Positions 42,071-51,526 of a stretch of DNA of 64,000 bases are shown here, one piece after another. The translations under genes and the position numbers were made by a program. The notes beneath the pieces were generated by a model that ran no database searches, was not told where the DNA came from, and worked only from the letters and a program-made list of their open reading frames with translations. Every line of letters begins with the position of its first letter. The first letter of the stretch is position 1. The stretch comes from Barnesiella sp. An55 (GTDB lineage: Bacteria > Bacteroidota > Bacteroidia > Bacteroidales > Barnesiellaceae): positions 1 through 64,000 of the forward strand of contig NZ_NFHZ01000010.1 in NCBI RefSeq assembly GCF_002161555.1. The letters are read 5' to 3'.

Positions 42071-42622
42071 TTAAATGTGTGCTTGCAGATATTCTTCTAT
42101 TTTTTTGGCGGCATGGTGATACGAGGCTTTCAATGCACCCACCGAGGTTCCCATAATCTCCGACATCTCCTCATACTTCATCTCGTCGAAGTAACGCATG
42201 TTGAAGACCAGGCGCTGCTTCTCGGGCAGTTGCACGATGGCCTCCTGCAAAAGCCGCTGAGCCCGGTCGCCATCGAAGAACTCGTCGCTCTCGATATTGA
42301 GCAGCAGGAAGTTGTCGGCATCGTCGGCCTTGAGATTGCGCTGCTCGCGCTCCTTGGCCAGGAAGGTGAGGGTCTCGTTCACGGCAATGCGATAGAGCCA
42401 GGTCGATAGCTTGGCATCGCCCCTGAAGTACTCGATGCTGCCCCACGCCTTCAAAAAGGTATTCTGCAATAAATCGTTGGCGTCGTCGTGCGAGAGCACC
42501 ATCTTCCGTATCTGCCAGTACAGCGGCTTGCTGTACTGCGCCACCACCTGGGCAAAGGCCTGCCGCACCGTGGCTGGGTTTTGCAACTGCTCGACGACAA
42601 TATCTTCGTTATATTCCTGCAT
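42071..42622 (-). CDS. ECF-type RNA polymerase sigma factor
   Basis: A 183-residue sigma-70 family group 4 factor. Region 2 has LSHDDANDLLQNTFLKAWGSIEYFRGDAKLSTWLYRIAVN (about 44-85) and region 4 has QLPEKQRLVFNMRYFDEMKYEEMSEIMGTSVGALKASYHHA (about 130-172). The ATG at 42622 is preferred to a GTG 39 bases upstream. In front lies a -7-like TATCTTTA (minus, 42649-42642), and GGAAC (42671-42667) 17 bases earlier could be an ECF -35 box, allowing autoregulation. Forms an operon with a probable anti-sigma and a Spy-like protein, so envelope stress is the likely signal. Confidence 0.88.
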   Translation of the reverse strand: MQEYNEDIVVEQLQNPATVRQAFAQVVAQYSKPLYWQIRKMVLSHDDANDLLQNTFLKAWGSIEYFRGDAKLSTWLYRIAVNETLTFLAKEREQRNLKADDADNFLLLNIESDEFFDGDRAQRLLQEAIVQLPEKQRLVFNMRYFDEMKYEEMSEIMGTSVGALKASYHHAAKKIEEYLQAHI

Positions 42623-42832
42623 AATCTCTGCTTTGTGGGTATAAAGATACACAGAGCCCACGGTTTGTTCCTAACATATCTTGTTCTTTTTTGTTATTTT
42701 TATTATTCGATTCTTGTCATAAAGTTTTTTATTCCATTACATTTGCCCTCGAACCGGGAACAGGTCCCATCCCGCTCGTCGGGCCCGGGGACGATATTTT
42801 CCCCTCATATCTTTTAGTTAGATTGCAATCTT

Positions 42833-43627
42833 ATGGAAACTGATGCGATTCTCCTGGCCTTCCTGCTCACGATGATAGCCGGCCTCTCGACCGGTGTGGG
42901 GAGCCTCATCGCCTTTTTTGCCAAGCGCACCAACACCAAGTTTCTCTCGGCCGCCCTGGGTTTCTCGGCCGGTGTGATGATCTATATCTCGTTCATGGAG
43001 CTGATGCCCGAGGCCCTGGGCATGCTGGGCGAGCAGTTGAGCCCGCGCATGGCCCACATCTACATATTGTTGGCCTTCTTTGCCGGCACCTCGTTTATCG
43101 CCCTCATCGACTTCCTCATCCCCGAGGATGAGAACCCGCACGAGGTTCACCGGGTCGAAGAGCTCTCGAACCAGCAACGGCTACAACGCACCGGTGTGCT
43201 CATGGCCCTGGCCATAGGCATACACAACTTCCCCGAGGGACTCGCCACCTTTGCCTCGGCCCTGGGCAACCTCGACATTGCCATCCCCATTGTCGTGGCC
43301 ATCGCCATTCACAACATACCCGAAGGCATTGCCGTGTCGGTACCCATTTACCAGGCAACCGGCAGCCGCAAAAAGGCCTTTTGGTACTCGCTACTCTCGG
43401 GTATGGCCGAACCGGTGGGAGCCCTCATCGGATTCCTCTTTCTGCTCCCCTTCTGGACACCCCTCATCCACGCCCTGCTGCTGGCTTTTGTCTCGGGCAT
43501 CATGGTCTTCATCTCGTTCGACGAGCTATTGCCCGGCGCCGAGAAGTATGGCCATCACCACTACGGCATAGGCGGTGTCATTACCGGCATGGCAGTGATG
43601 GCCTTCAGCCTGCTGCTCTTCCTGTAA
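42833..43627 (+). CDS. zupT: ZIP-family metal transporter ZupT
   Basis: A 264-residue ZIP transporter importing divalent metals (zinc, iron, manganese) with eight helices. The metal-site motifs are visible: ALAIGIHNFPEGLATF (about 126-141) and AIAIHNIPEGIAVSVPI (about 157-173), with EPVGALIGF afterwards. A cytoplasmic loop (about 99-118) is acidic but lacks the long His stretch of some relatives. It is monocistronic or leads into the TonB receptor at 43749, which has its own promoter. Together with mntP it suggests local concern with Mn/Zn balance. Confidence 0.92.
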   Translation: METDAILLAFLLTMIAGLSTGVGSLIAFFAKRTNTKFLSAALGFSAGVMIYISFMELMPEALGMLGEQLSPRMAHIYILLAFFAGTSFIALIDFLIPEDENPHEVHRVEELSNQQRLQRTGVLMALAIGIHNFPEGLATFASALGNLDIAIPIVVAIAIHNIPEGIAVSVPIYQATGSRKKAFWYSLLSGMAEPVGALIGFLFLLPFWTPLIHALLLAFVSGIMVFISFDELLPGAEKYGHHHYGIGGVITGMAVMAFSLLLFL

Positions 43628-43652
43628 AGGAGAAAAATCACTATTAGTGAGG

Positions 43653-43684
43653 ATTGCAAGGCCCGTTTTTCTGCCGTTACTTTG
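43653..43684 (+). promoter_or_regulatory. Promoter of the TonB receptor gene at 43749
   Basis: ATTG at 43653-43656, a 20-base spacer and TTACTTTG at 43677-43684 (one mismatch), the same variant as at the flavodoxin promoter. The leader that follows can fold: GGG (43700-43702) with CCC (43724-43726), and ACAC (43707-43710) with GTGT (43716-43719). Confidence 0.6.
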
Positions 43685-43748
43685 TCCCCGTTAATCAAGG
43701 GGAACGACACAACCCGTGTGAATCCCTGCAGCAAGGTAAACAAGATTT

Positions 43749-46142
43749 ATGAAACATTTTCTGCTCCCGGCCTTAGGGCTTCTCCTCCCGCTGGCGGCTA
43801 CAGCCGACCCCATTCCCGCGACAACCGATTCGCTAGGCAACCGCATCTACAACCTCAACGCGGTCACCGTCATCAGTAACCCCAAGTGGGAATCCAACCT
43901 GCTCGAGTTTCCCGGTGCCATATCGTATATCGACACCGAGCAAATCGACCGCATGAACATCCACTCGGTCAAAGATATCTCGACCCTCGTGCCCAACCTC
44001 TTCATCCCCGACTACGGCTCGAAGCTCATCTCCTCGGCCTACATCCGAGGCATCGGCTCACGCATCAACTCGCCCGCCGTAGGGCTCTATGTCAACAACG
44101 TGCCCTACCTCGACAAGAGTGCCTTCGACTTCGACTTCAGCGACATTGCCCACATCGAGGTATTGAAAGGCCCGCAAGGCACCCTCTACGGTCGCAACAC
44201 CATGGCGGGACTCGTCAACATCAAAACCCTCTCGCCTCTCGACAAGCAGGGCTCCAAAGTAAAACTGAGTTTCGGCAACTACAACTTGTGGGGAGTTGCC
44301 GCCTCGACCAGCCAAAAGATTACCAACGACCTTGCCATTGCCGTGAACGCCCGCTACCGGAGCGACGACGGCTACTTCAAGAATCAATACACCCGCAAGA
44401 ACAGCGGCAGCACCCAGTCGGGGGGCGGACGCGTGCAGATTGACTGGCGCGTGAACCAACGCTGGAAATTGAGCCTCAGCGGTGACTACGAAAGCAGCGA
44501 CCAGCAAGGATACCCCTATGCCTACTACAACAAGGCGCAAGGCACGACCGGCGACATTGCCTACAACGACGAGGCCTCGTACCGTCGCGACCTCTTCACC
44601 TCGGGCCTCTCGGCACAGTACATCCACGACCGGTTCATCTTCACCTCGACCACCGGCTACCAGTACCTCGACGACGACATGCACCTCGACCAGGACTTCA
44701 CCCCCCTCTCGATATTCACCCTGCAACAAAAACAGAAGATGCACGCCGTCTCGCAGGAGTTTGCCTTCAAGTCACACCAGGGCAAGCGGTGGGAATGGGT
44801 TGGCGGCCTCTTCGGCTTCTACCAGGATATCAACACCCTGGGACCCGTCGATTTCAAACAAGACGGCATCGACCTGCTCATCACCAAACAGACCAACGAC
44901 CAGCTGGCCGCACTCAAGCAGAATCCGGCCCTGGCCGGGATGCCCGACATCACCGTTGCCATCGATAACCCCAACCTCTACATCGACGGCTCCTACAAGA
45001 CGCCCACCTATGGGGCCGCCGCCTTCGGGCAGGCCACCCTCAACCGCATCTTCCTCGACGGGCTGTCGGCCACCGTGGGTTTGCGCATCGACTACGAGCG
45101 GGCCCGCATCTACCACCACACCCATGCCACAGCGCCCCTCTCGGGCAACGCCCAAGTCTCGATCAATGCCGGCGGACACCCCATCAACATCACCCAGCCC
45201 TTTGCCCTGCCACTGGGCATCGACGGTCGCGAGTCGATGGAGACCCTCGAGCTCTCGCCCAAGTTTGAATTGAAATATGCCATCGGCAACAAAAGTTTCG
45301 TCTATGCTTCGGCCACACGGGGATACCGCTCGGGAGGATACAACTTCCAGATGTTCTCCAACCTCATCCAGTCGCAAATACGCAGCAGCATGATGAGCGA
45401 GCTGATGAAGAGCATGGGAGGCGGCGGCAGTGGCAGTGGTAGCGGAAACGCCCCCTCCATACCCTCGACCGGCAGCTCGACCGATGTGAACAGCGCCATC
45501 TCCTACAAACCCGAGCACAGCTGGAACTACGAGATTGGCGGCCGCTCGCAACTCATCGACCGTCGCCTGTTTGCCGACCTGTCGCTCTTCTACATCGACT
45601 GTCGCGACCAGCAGATTGCCGCCGTGAGCGGATATGGCCGTGTGACCAAAAACTCGGGACGCACCGCCAGCTACGGACTCGAGGCCTCGTTGCGGGCCAC
45701 CCCCACCGACCACCTGTTGCTCTCGGCCAGCTATGGCTACACCCACGCCACATTCCGCGAATATAACGACGGTGAAAACGACTACAAAGGCAACTTCGTG
45801 CCCTTTGCTCCGGCTCACACCCTCGCCCTCACCGGGGCCTACTCCCTGCCTATCGACCGGGAGACCGACGTGACCTTCGAACTGCAATACCTGGGACAGG
45901 GAAAAATCTACTGGACCGAAGCCAACGATGCCGCCCAGAACTTCTACGGACTGGTGAATGCCTCGATTGTCCTCTCGGGCAAATATGCCGACCTCAAACT
46001 CTGGGGCCGCAACCTGCTGAACAACCACTACCAGGCCTTCTATTTCGAAACGATGAATGCCGAGAACCTGGCATCGCCCAACAGCTTCGTACAATGCGGA
46101 CGACCCATCACCTTCGGAGCCGACATCACCATCAAATTCTAA
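43749..46142 (+). CDS. TonB-dependent outer-membrane receptor
   Basis: A 797-residue TonB-dependent receptor without the carboxypeptidase-like N-terminal domain of SusC or XusA. After the signal peptide (about 1-20) come a TonB-box-like NLNAVTVISNPK, a plug (about 45-150, ending LYGRNTMAGLVNIKT) and a barrel. A Gly/Ser-rich insertion (GGGGSGSGSGNAPSIPSTGSS, trimmed in the middle of a probable surface loop, about 556-585) stands out. The close position after zupT suggests a metal complex as ligand, but this is inference. The hairpin at 46184 ends the transcript. Confidence 0.88.
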   Translation: MKHFLLPALGLLLPLAATADPIPATTDSLGNRIYNLNAVTVISNPKWESNLLEFPGAISYIDTEQIDRMNIHSVKDISTLVPNLFIPDYGSKLISSAYIRGIGSRINSPAVGLYVNNVPYLDKSAFDFDFSDIAHIEVLKGPQGTLYGRNTMAGLVNIKTLSPLDKQGSKVKLSFGNYNLWGVAASTSQKITNDLAIAVNARYRSDDGYFKNQYTRKNSGSTQSGGGRVQIDWRVNQRWKLSLSGDYESSDQQGYPYAYYNKAQGTTGDIAYNDEASYRRDLFTSGLSAQYIHDRFIFTSTTGYQYLDDDMHLDQDFTPLSIFTLQQKQKMHAVSQEFAFKSHQGKRWEWVGGLFGFYQDINTLGPVDFKQDGIDLLITKQTNDQLAALKQNPALAGMPDITVAIDNPNLYIDGSYKTPTYGAAAFGQATLNRIFLDGLSATVGLRIDYERARIYHHTHATAPLSGNAQVSINAGGHPINITQPFALPLGIDGRESMETLELSPKFELKYAIGNKSFVYASATRGYRSGGYNFQMFSNLIQSQIRSSMMSELMKSMGGGGSGSGSGNAPSIPSTGSSTDVNSAISYKPEHSWNYEIGGRSQLIDRRLFADLSLFYIDCRDQQIAAVSGYGRVTKNSGRTASYGLEASLRATPTDHLLLSASYGYTHATFREYNDGENDYKGNFVPFAPAHTLALTGAYSLPIDRETDVTFELQYLGQGKIYWTEANDAAQNFYGLVNASIVLSGKYADLKLWGRNLLNNHYQAFYFETMNAENLASPNSFVQCGRPITFGADITIKF

Positions 46143-46183
46143 GCCATCCATCCGGTGGGGCAACATCCCCATCCCATCAATAG

Positions 46184-46223
46184 ACAAGAGCGAGCCCCCA
46201 CCTCCTGGGGAGCCCGCTCTTGT
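46184..46223. terminator. Terminator between the TonB receptor and the GH109-like gene
   Basis: ACAAGAGCGAGC (46184-46195) pairs with GCCCGCTCTTGT (about 46212-46223, one mismatch) with a CCCC/GGGG pair inside; T-rich TTCGTCTTTC follows. It lies between convergent genes. Confidence 0.7.
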
Positions 46224-46269
46224 TCGTCTTTCTTCGCTATAATAATTACATATATCTATTTACTCCTGT

Positions 46270-47619
46270 TCATTCGGCAAAAGTAAGACCTTGCAACTTC
46301 TCCCACTCGCCCCGGGTGAAATCGGGAATCTGCACCGGTACCGAACCGTGACGTACCGAATAGTCGGTCAGTTCGACCAGGCTCGACCACTCGGCGGCAT
46401 CATATACATCCATATCGAGAGGCAGACCGTTCTTGAGGCAGTGAATCAAGCGGTAGTCCATGATAAAGTCCATACCACCGTGGCCACCCACCTTACGAGC
46501 CATTTCGCCAATCTCCTTGCAGAAGGGGTGTTCATAAACCTTGAGCAGCGAGTCGAGTGCCTGTTGGCTCAAATATTCGTGAGCATTGGGCTCGAGGGCA
46601 ATACCCGTGAGCGGATACTTCTGGGCAAAACCCTTCGTACCGCTGATGAGGTGGATGCGGTTGTAGGGACGCGGGCTGGTCACGTCGTGCTGAATCATAA
46701 TCGTTTTACCCTTGGCCGTGCGGATGAGGGTCGTGTTCATGTCGCCCATGTCGATGTGAGCCGTATCCTCACCGGCAATGCCATGTTCGGCAGCATAGAG
46801 ATTCATACCCCGCTGTGCCGACGACATTGATACCAAGGTAGCCATGCGGTCGCCGCGGTGGATATTCAAGATCTGGGCGATGGGACCCAGTCCATGCGTA
46901 GGATAAGGATTACCGGCAGCTATCTTTTCGGCTTTCAGTCGCCACATATTTTTATAGCCGGTAGCCGTCGTGTCGTAATTATATTCGCGCAAGTCGTGGA
47001 TATAGGCACCCTCGGCATGCATCACCTCGCCAAACACACCCTGCTGGGCCATGTTGAGCGTAGCCATTTCGAAGAAGTCGTAGCAGCAGTTCTCGAGCAT
47101 CATGCAGTGCCTGCGGGTCTGCTCGGCCGTGTTCACCAAATCCCAGCACTCGGCTATTGTCATGGCAGCCGGGACCTCGACAGCCACATGTTTGCCCTGC
47201 TTCATGGCATAAACTGCCATGGGTGCATGCGAATGCCAGTCGGTGCAGATATAGACCAGGTCGATATCTTTGCGTTGGCACAACTCTTTCCAGGCCTCTT
47301 CGCCCACATACATGTCGGCCGGCGGACAACCGTGCGAAGTGAGCGTTTCATTCGCCGCCAGCACATTGGCCGAGTCGAGGTCGCACACCGCCATCACCCG
47401 GGCATCGGGCAGATAGACATAACGCTCGATAGCCCCTTTTCCACGGGCTCCGATACCGATAAACCCGACACGCACCGTATCGAGCGGTTCGCAAGCCAGT
47501 TTCAAGACACTCTCTTGTCCCGCGGGTCTGGCGGGTTCTTCAAACGGATTTTTGGGAGATGTCGCGCACGCACTGCACAACAGCAGCAACGACAGCGCAT
47601 AAAAGCACACTTTTTTCAT
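46270..47619 (-). CDS. Lipoprotein oxidoreductase-like glycosidase, GH109 type
   Basis: A 449-residue lipoprotein (lipobox CSAC at about 16-19) of the Gfo/Idh/MocA fold. The NAD-binding loop is VGFIGIGARGKGAIERY (about 52-68); VEVPAAMTIAECWDLV, the MLENCCYDFFEM segment, NPYPTHGLGPIAQILNIHRGDRM and KVGGHGGMDFIMDYR match family GH109, whose members cleave alpha-N-acetylgalactosamine by an NAD-dependent redox mechanism. Exported lipoprotein GH109 enzymes are common in Bacteroidetes that use mucin or blood-group glycans. A 16-base palindrome lies 34 bases before the start codon. It is not in a SusCD operon. Confidence 0.82.
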   Translation of the reverse strand: MKKVCFYALSLLLLCSACATSPKNPFEEPARPAGQESVLKLACEPLDTVRVGFIGIGARGKGAIERYVYLPDARVMAVCDLDSANVLAANETLTSHGCPPADMYVGEEAWKELCQRKDIDLVYICTDWHSHAPMAVYAMKQGKHVAVEVPAAMTIAECWDLVNTAEQTRRHCMMLENCCYDFFEMATLNMAQQGVFGEVMHAEGAYIHDLREYNYDTTATGYKNMWRLKAEKIAAGNPYPTHGLGPIAQILNIHRGDRMATLVSMSSAQRGMNLYAAEHGIAGEDTAHIDMGDMNTTLIRTAKGKTIMIQHDVTSPRPYNRIHLISGTKGFAQKYPLTGIALEPNAHEYLSQQALDSLLKVYEHPFCKEIGEMARKVGGHGGMDFIMDYRLIHCLKNGLPLDMDVYDAAEWSSLVELTDYSVRHGSVPVQIPDFTRGEWEKLQGLTFAE

Positions 47620-47652
47620 GGCAATCTATTTTAAGCATAAATAATGAATCAC

Positions 47653-47668
47653 AGCACTTCGAAGTGCT
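47653..47668. promoter_or_regulatory. 16-base perfect palindrome in the GH109 leader
   Basis: AGCACTTCGAAGTGCT is a perfect dyad between the probable GH109 promoter and its start codon. It could be a repressor operator in the DNA or a hairpin in the leader RNA. Confidence 0.4.
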
Positions 47669-48219
47669 CAAACCTCGACCCCAAAACACAAACAGATTTG
47701 CTCCGGGAATCGGGAGGTTGCACTTCCTTTAATAGCTCTATGCAGTAAAGTTATATAAAATAACGGTGCATTGTCAAGTTCAACAACATTTTTTATCCAT
47801 CGAAAGGTTGCGAAAGGAACCCGAAATCCAATCGCTCTAAAACTCATTATCCCCCCGAACTGAGAAAAACGAGGCGAAGCCGACCCTGTTTGGGGCCATC
47901 AAGCGGAAACGCCCTTCTCACCGGCCTCACACACCTTTAAAATCAAATCAATGGCTCGCATCCTTCCACAAAGGGAAACCGCTCTCCACATCCCCCGCCA
48001 TCGCCTCCTGCACCAGTAGTCCGACGCCACCGCCCAAGACAATACGAGCCTGTAAAATAGCACATATAATAAACATAATCAACATCTTACAAATCAAGCA
48101 CACTCTTTTGGAAATAGCTTTGTAATCCCTACGTATCCCCGCCGAAAAGTTTGTAATTGTGAAAATATGAATCTAATACTTAAAAATGATTCAAAGCCGA
48201 AAAAAAGTAGAAATTTTAG

Positions 48220-48250
48220 TTTTCGAATTCAAAATAGAACATTATATTTG
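48220..48250 (+). promoter_or_regulatory. Promoter of the SusCD locus
   Basis: TTTT at 48220-48223, a 19-base spacer and TATATTTG at 48243-48250. The -7 is a full match, the -33 one mismatch. The predicted leader of about 180 bases before susC is unusually long and AT-rich. Confidence 0.65.
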
Positions 48251-48435
48251 TACAAGTAAAACACAAAAAAATAAAGCATAAACACTTAAAATAATAAAAA
48301 TTAAGAAACAATTTTCACCTGAGTCTTAATCGTGATAAACCTTAAAAAAGACATAGACAAAGGCTCGGACCATGAAATAAAACACATATATAGAAAGTAA
48401 TTATTAACCTTGATTATTAACAAACAAGCAGTATT

Positions 48436-51400
48436 ATGAGAAGACAGGTGCTACTTCTGTTATTTTCCCTATTTGCTATAGTTGGTTTCGCTCAGCAACG
48501 CACCGTAACCGGTACCGTTGTATCGGCCGAAGACGGGTTGCCCATCATTGGGGCATCGGTTCTCGTCAAAGGCACCTCTCAAGGAACGTCAACCGACTTG
48601 GACGGAAAATATTCTATTAAAGTAAACGACAATGCAAGCCTTACATTCAGCTATGTAGGCATGCAGGCTCAGACGGTTCAAGTCAACGGCCAATCGGTTA
48701 TCAATGTAACGCTGCAAGGCTCCTCCTCCCAAAGACTGGAAGAGGTAGTGGTAACGGCCATGGGTATCCGTGAGGAGAAAAAGAAACTGAACTTCGCCGT
48801 TCAAAGCCTGAATGCCGACGAAGTAACCGCCGGACAGTCGGCCAACTTCGTCAACTCCCTGCAAGGAAAGATCGCCGGTGTATCGGTATCGGGTAGCGGT
48901 GGTTCGCCCAACGCCAGTTCACAGATTATCATCCGGGCCATCTCGTCCATCAACTCGGGACAGAACAACGAGCCTCTGTTCGTCATCGACGGTATGCCCA
49001 TGCGAGGTGGCGGTACATCGGCCGGCGATATCAACCCCAACGATATCGAAAACATGACCGTGCTGAAGGGTGCCGCTGCATCGGCCCTCTACGGTTCGGA
49101 GGCCGCCAACGGTGTAATCTTGATCACCACCAAGAGCGGTAAGAGCGGACAGATTGTCGTAAACGGTAGCGCCAGTGTACAGATAGACAACAGTGTGAGG
49201 GTTCCCAAAATTCAACAGAAGTATGTACCCGGCTCGCTCGGCTTCTATAAGGAAAACAGCGTAAGCGGCGGCTGGGGTCCCATGCTGAAACCCGGTGAAC
49301 GCATCTACGACAACGTGGGCAACTTCCTGGGCACGGGCCTCTACCAGAAATACGATGTAAACGCATCGGGTGGTACCGACAAGTTCACCGCCTATGCCTC
49401 GTTCAACTACACCTCGACCGACGGTGTGGCTCCCGAAGATTACCGCGACCGCATGGGTGCCTTGATCAAAGCCACCTTCACCCCCACCAAATGGGTCAAA
49501 ATCAACGCTTCGCTGAACTACATCGACACCAAGTCGCGCTCCTTCGGCAACAACATGAGCAGCGTATATACCTGGCCTATCAACAACGATATGCGCAACT
49601 ACAAGACCCCGCTCGGTAAACCGGTTTACAGCAGCGCCGACGGTGGTCGCTACGACAACTGGGACGCCCTGACCGATGCCGACAAGATTACCGCCGGCGT
49701 GAGTCCCTACTGGGGCCGCTACGAAGACTGGGGCCAATCGCAATCGTCGCGTATGATACTGAACGGATCGATCGAATGGACCCCCATCAAAGACCTCACC
49801 TTCACCGGTAAGATTGCCTATGATAAGGGTTACACCACGTCCGACTCCTACGGGAAGCCCCGCTTCGACAAAGACGAACTCGACGAGAGCGTAATCTCGA
49901 AATACCTCTACAAATACGGTTCCTATACCTTCGAGCCCAGCCGCGGCGAACTGCTCACCGTACAAGGGCTGGCCACCTACAACGTAGATCTGTTCAAAGA
50001 CCTCAACATGAGCATCCTAGCCGGTGCCGAAATCATGGTCAACAACAGCTACGAAGCCACCATGGCCGGGCAAGAGTTTGTACTCGAGGGCGACTATTAC
50101 AGTTTCAACAACACCAACACCGAGAACTGGATGAAGACGGGCGACTACCCCATCAACTACTTCCGTTCGAAGAAAAACAAATACGGCTACTTCGGTGAAC
50201 TGCGGTTCGACTACAAAGGCATCGCCCAGTTAAGCGGAACCGCCCGCTACGACGGCTCATCCACCCTCAAGCAAGCCGAGAAATCCTCCTACTTCTACCC
50301 CTCGGTAACCGCCGGTTTAATCTTCAGCGAACTCTTCCACCTGAGCAACGACTGGTTCAGCTACGGTAAGATTCGCGGTAACTGGGCACAAGTAGGTAAG
50401 GATGCCACCCCCAACAAGTTTACCAAAGCCTATCGCGAAGGCTCCACCTTCCCCGACGGCGGTTACAGTATCGACCCCACCTCGTCCTACGCCATCACCC
50501 TCGAACCCGAGATGACCAAGTCGTGGGAGATTGGTGCCGACCTGCGATTCTTCGACAGCCGCACCCGACTCGACGTGGCCTACTACTCGACCATGGTCGA
50601 TAACCAAATCGTAACCGTGCGCGTGTCGCCCGCCTCGGGAACCATCCTGCAAGTGCGCAACGAAGGTAGTATCGAAAACCACGGTATCGAAGCCACATTG
50701 AGCCAAGACATCTTGCGAAGCCGCGATTTCGAATGGACCGCCAACCTCAACTTCGGTTTGAACCGCGGCGTCGTAAAATCGTTGCCCGAGGATGTAAGCG
50801 AGATTCAAGGCACCCAGTTCAGCGATATCTACACCACCGCCTACCTGCATGGATCGACCACCGGTATCTCGGGTAAAGACTACATGCGGTCGCCCGACGG
50901 TCAAGTGCTCATCGACGAAGATGGCTACCCCATCATCGACCCCGCCAAGAGCGTCTATATCGGTAACCGTGAACCCGACTTCCTGCTCGGTTTGAGCAGT
51001 ACCTTCCGCTGGAAAGACCTCTCGATATCGTTCCTGCTCGACGGTCGCGTAGGTGGCGACGTATATAACGGCACAGCCCGTTCGCTCTTCACCAACGGCA
51101 TGCACAAGTCGCTCGAGAACTATCGTAACCGCGAGGTAGTGGTAAAAGGCGTTGTCGCTCAACCCGACGGCACCTATGTTCCCAACACCAAGCCTATCGT
51201 ACTGAACCAGACCAACCTGAACACCTACTTCTACGGCGTAAGCTCCAACTTCATCGAAGACGGTTCTTACCTGCGTCTGAGCTACGTAACCGTAGGGTAC
51301 GACTTCTCGCGGTTCCTCAAGAAAGGCAACCCCTACATCAAGGGTCTCAGAGCCTCGATCACCGGCCGCAACCTCTTCCTGTTGACCCGCTACTCGGGCT

Positions 51401-51513
51401 CCGATCCGCAAATCTCGACCTCGGCAGCCTACGGTACCGGTACGATGGGTATCGACAACATGTCCATCCCGGCCACGCGCAGTTTCAACTTCACTATCAA
51501 CGCAACATTCTAA
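48436..51513 (+). CDS. SusC/RagA-family TonB-linked outer-membrane protein
   Basis: A 1025-residue SusC-type transporter: signal peptide (about 1-19), carboxypeptidase-like domain (about 22-100; VTGTVVSAEDGLPIIGASVLVKG is its standard opening), TonB-box-like LEEVVVTAMGIREEKK, plug (about 115-235; FVIDGMPMRGGG, ALYGSEAANGVILITTK) and a large barrel ending FNFTINATF, the usual terminal aromatic strand. With the SusD lipoprotein 13 bases downstream it should form a 'pedal-bin' importer for oligosaccharides or peptides, energised by TonB. It heads an eight-gene run through to the end of the window. Confidence 0.95.
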   Translation: MRRQVLLLLFSLFAIVGFAQQRTVTGTVVSAEDGLPIIGASVLVKGTSQGTSTDLDGKYSIKVNDNASLTFSYVGMQAQTVQVNGQSVINVTLQGSSSQRLEEVVVTAMGIREEKKKLNFAVQSLNADEVTAGQSANFVNSLQGKIAGVSVSGSGGSPNASSQIIIRAISSINSGQNNEPLFVIDGMPMRGGGTSAGDINPNDIENMTVLKGAAASALYGSEAANGVILITTKSGKSGQIVVNGSASVQIDNSVRVPKIQQKYVPGSLGFYKENSVSGGWGPMLKPGERIYDNVGNFLGTGLYQKYDVNASGGTDKFTAYASFNYTSTDGVAPEDYRDRMGALIKATFTPTKWVKINASLNYIDTKSRSFGNNMSSVYTWPINNDMRNYKTPLGKPVYSSADGGRYDNWDALTDADKITAGVSPYWGRYEDWGQSQSSRMILNGSIEWTPIKDLTFTGKIAYDKGYTTSDSYGKPRFDKDELDESVISKYLYKYGSYTFEPSRGELLTVQGLATYNVDLFKDLNMSILAGAEIMVNNSYEATMAGQEFVLEGDYYSFNNTNTENWMKTGDYPINYFRSKKNKYGYFGELRFDYKGIAQLSGTARYDGSSTLKQAEKSSYFYPSVTAGLIFSELFHLSNDWFSYGKIRGNWAQVGKDATPNKFTKAYREGSTFPDGGYSIDPTSSYAITLEPEMTKSWEIGADLRFFDSRTRLDVAYYSTMVDNQIVTVRVSPASGTILQVRNEGSIENHGIEATLSQDILRSRDFEWTANLNFGLNRGVVKSLPEDVSEIQGTQFSDIYTTAYLHGSTTGISGKDYMRSPDGQVLIDEDGYPIIDPAKSVYIGNREPDFLLGLSSTFRWKDLSISFLLDGRVGGDVYNGTARSLFTNGMHKSLENYRNREVVVKGVVAQPDGTYVPNTKPIVLNQTNLNTYFYGVSSNFIEDGSYLRLSYVTVGYDFSRFLKKGNPYIKGLRASITGRNLFLLTRYSGSDPQISTSAAYGTGTMGIDNMSIPATRSFNFTINATF

Positions 51514-51526
51514 CACACAAGGAGCC

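Larger units (their letters stand above)
47620..48435. other. Gene-free control region between GH109-like gene and the SusCD locus
   Basis: This 816-base stretch has no gene I can support. It contains the 16-base palindrome at 47653-47668, a probable GH109 promoter on minus (TTG, 21 bases, TAACTTTA at 47753-47746), and the susC promoter at 48220-48250. The last 300 bases are very AT-rich, and the susC leader would be about 180 bases long. No regulator gene (HTCS, SusR or sigma/anti-sigma pair) lies here or next to susC. Confidence 0.5.

Noticed and set aside
43685-43748. Cobalamin or TPP riboswitch before the TonB receptor
   Set aside because: The leader is only about 60 bases and lacks the conserved core boxes of both classes.
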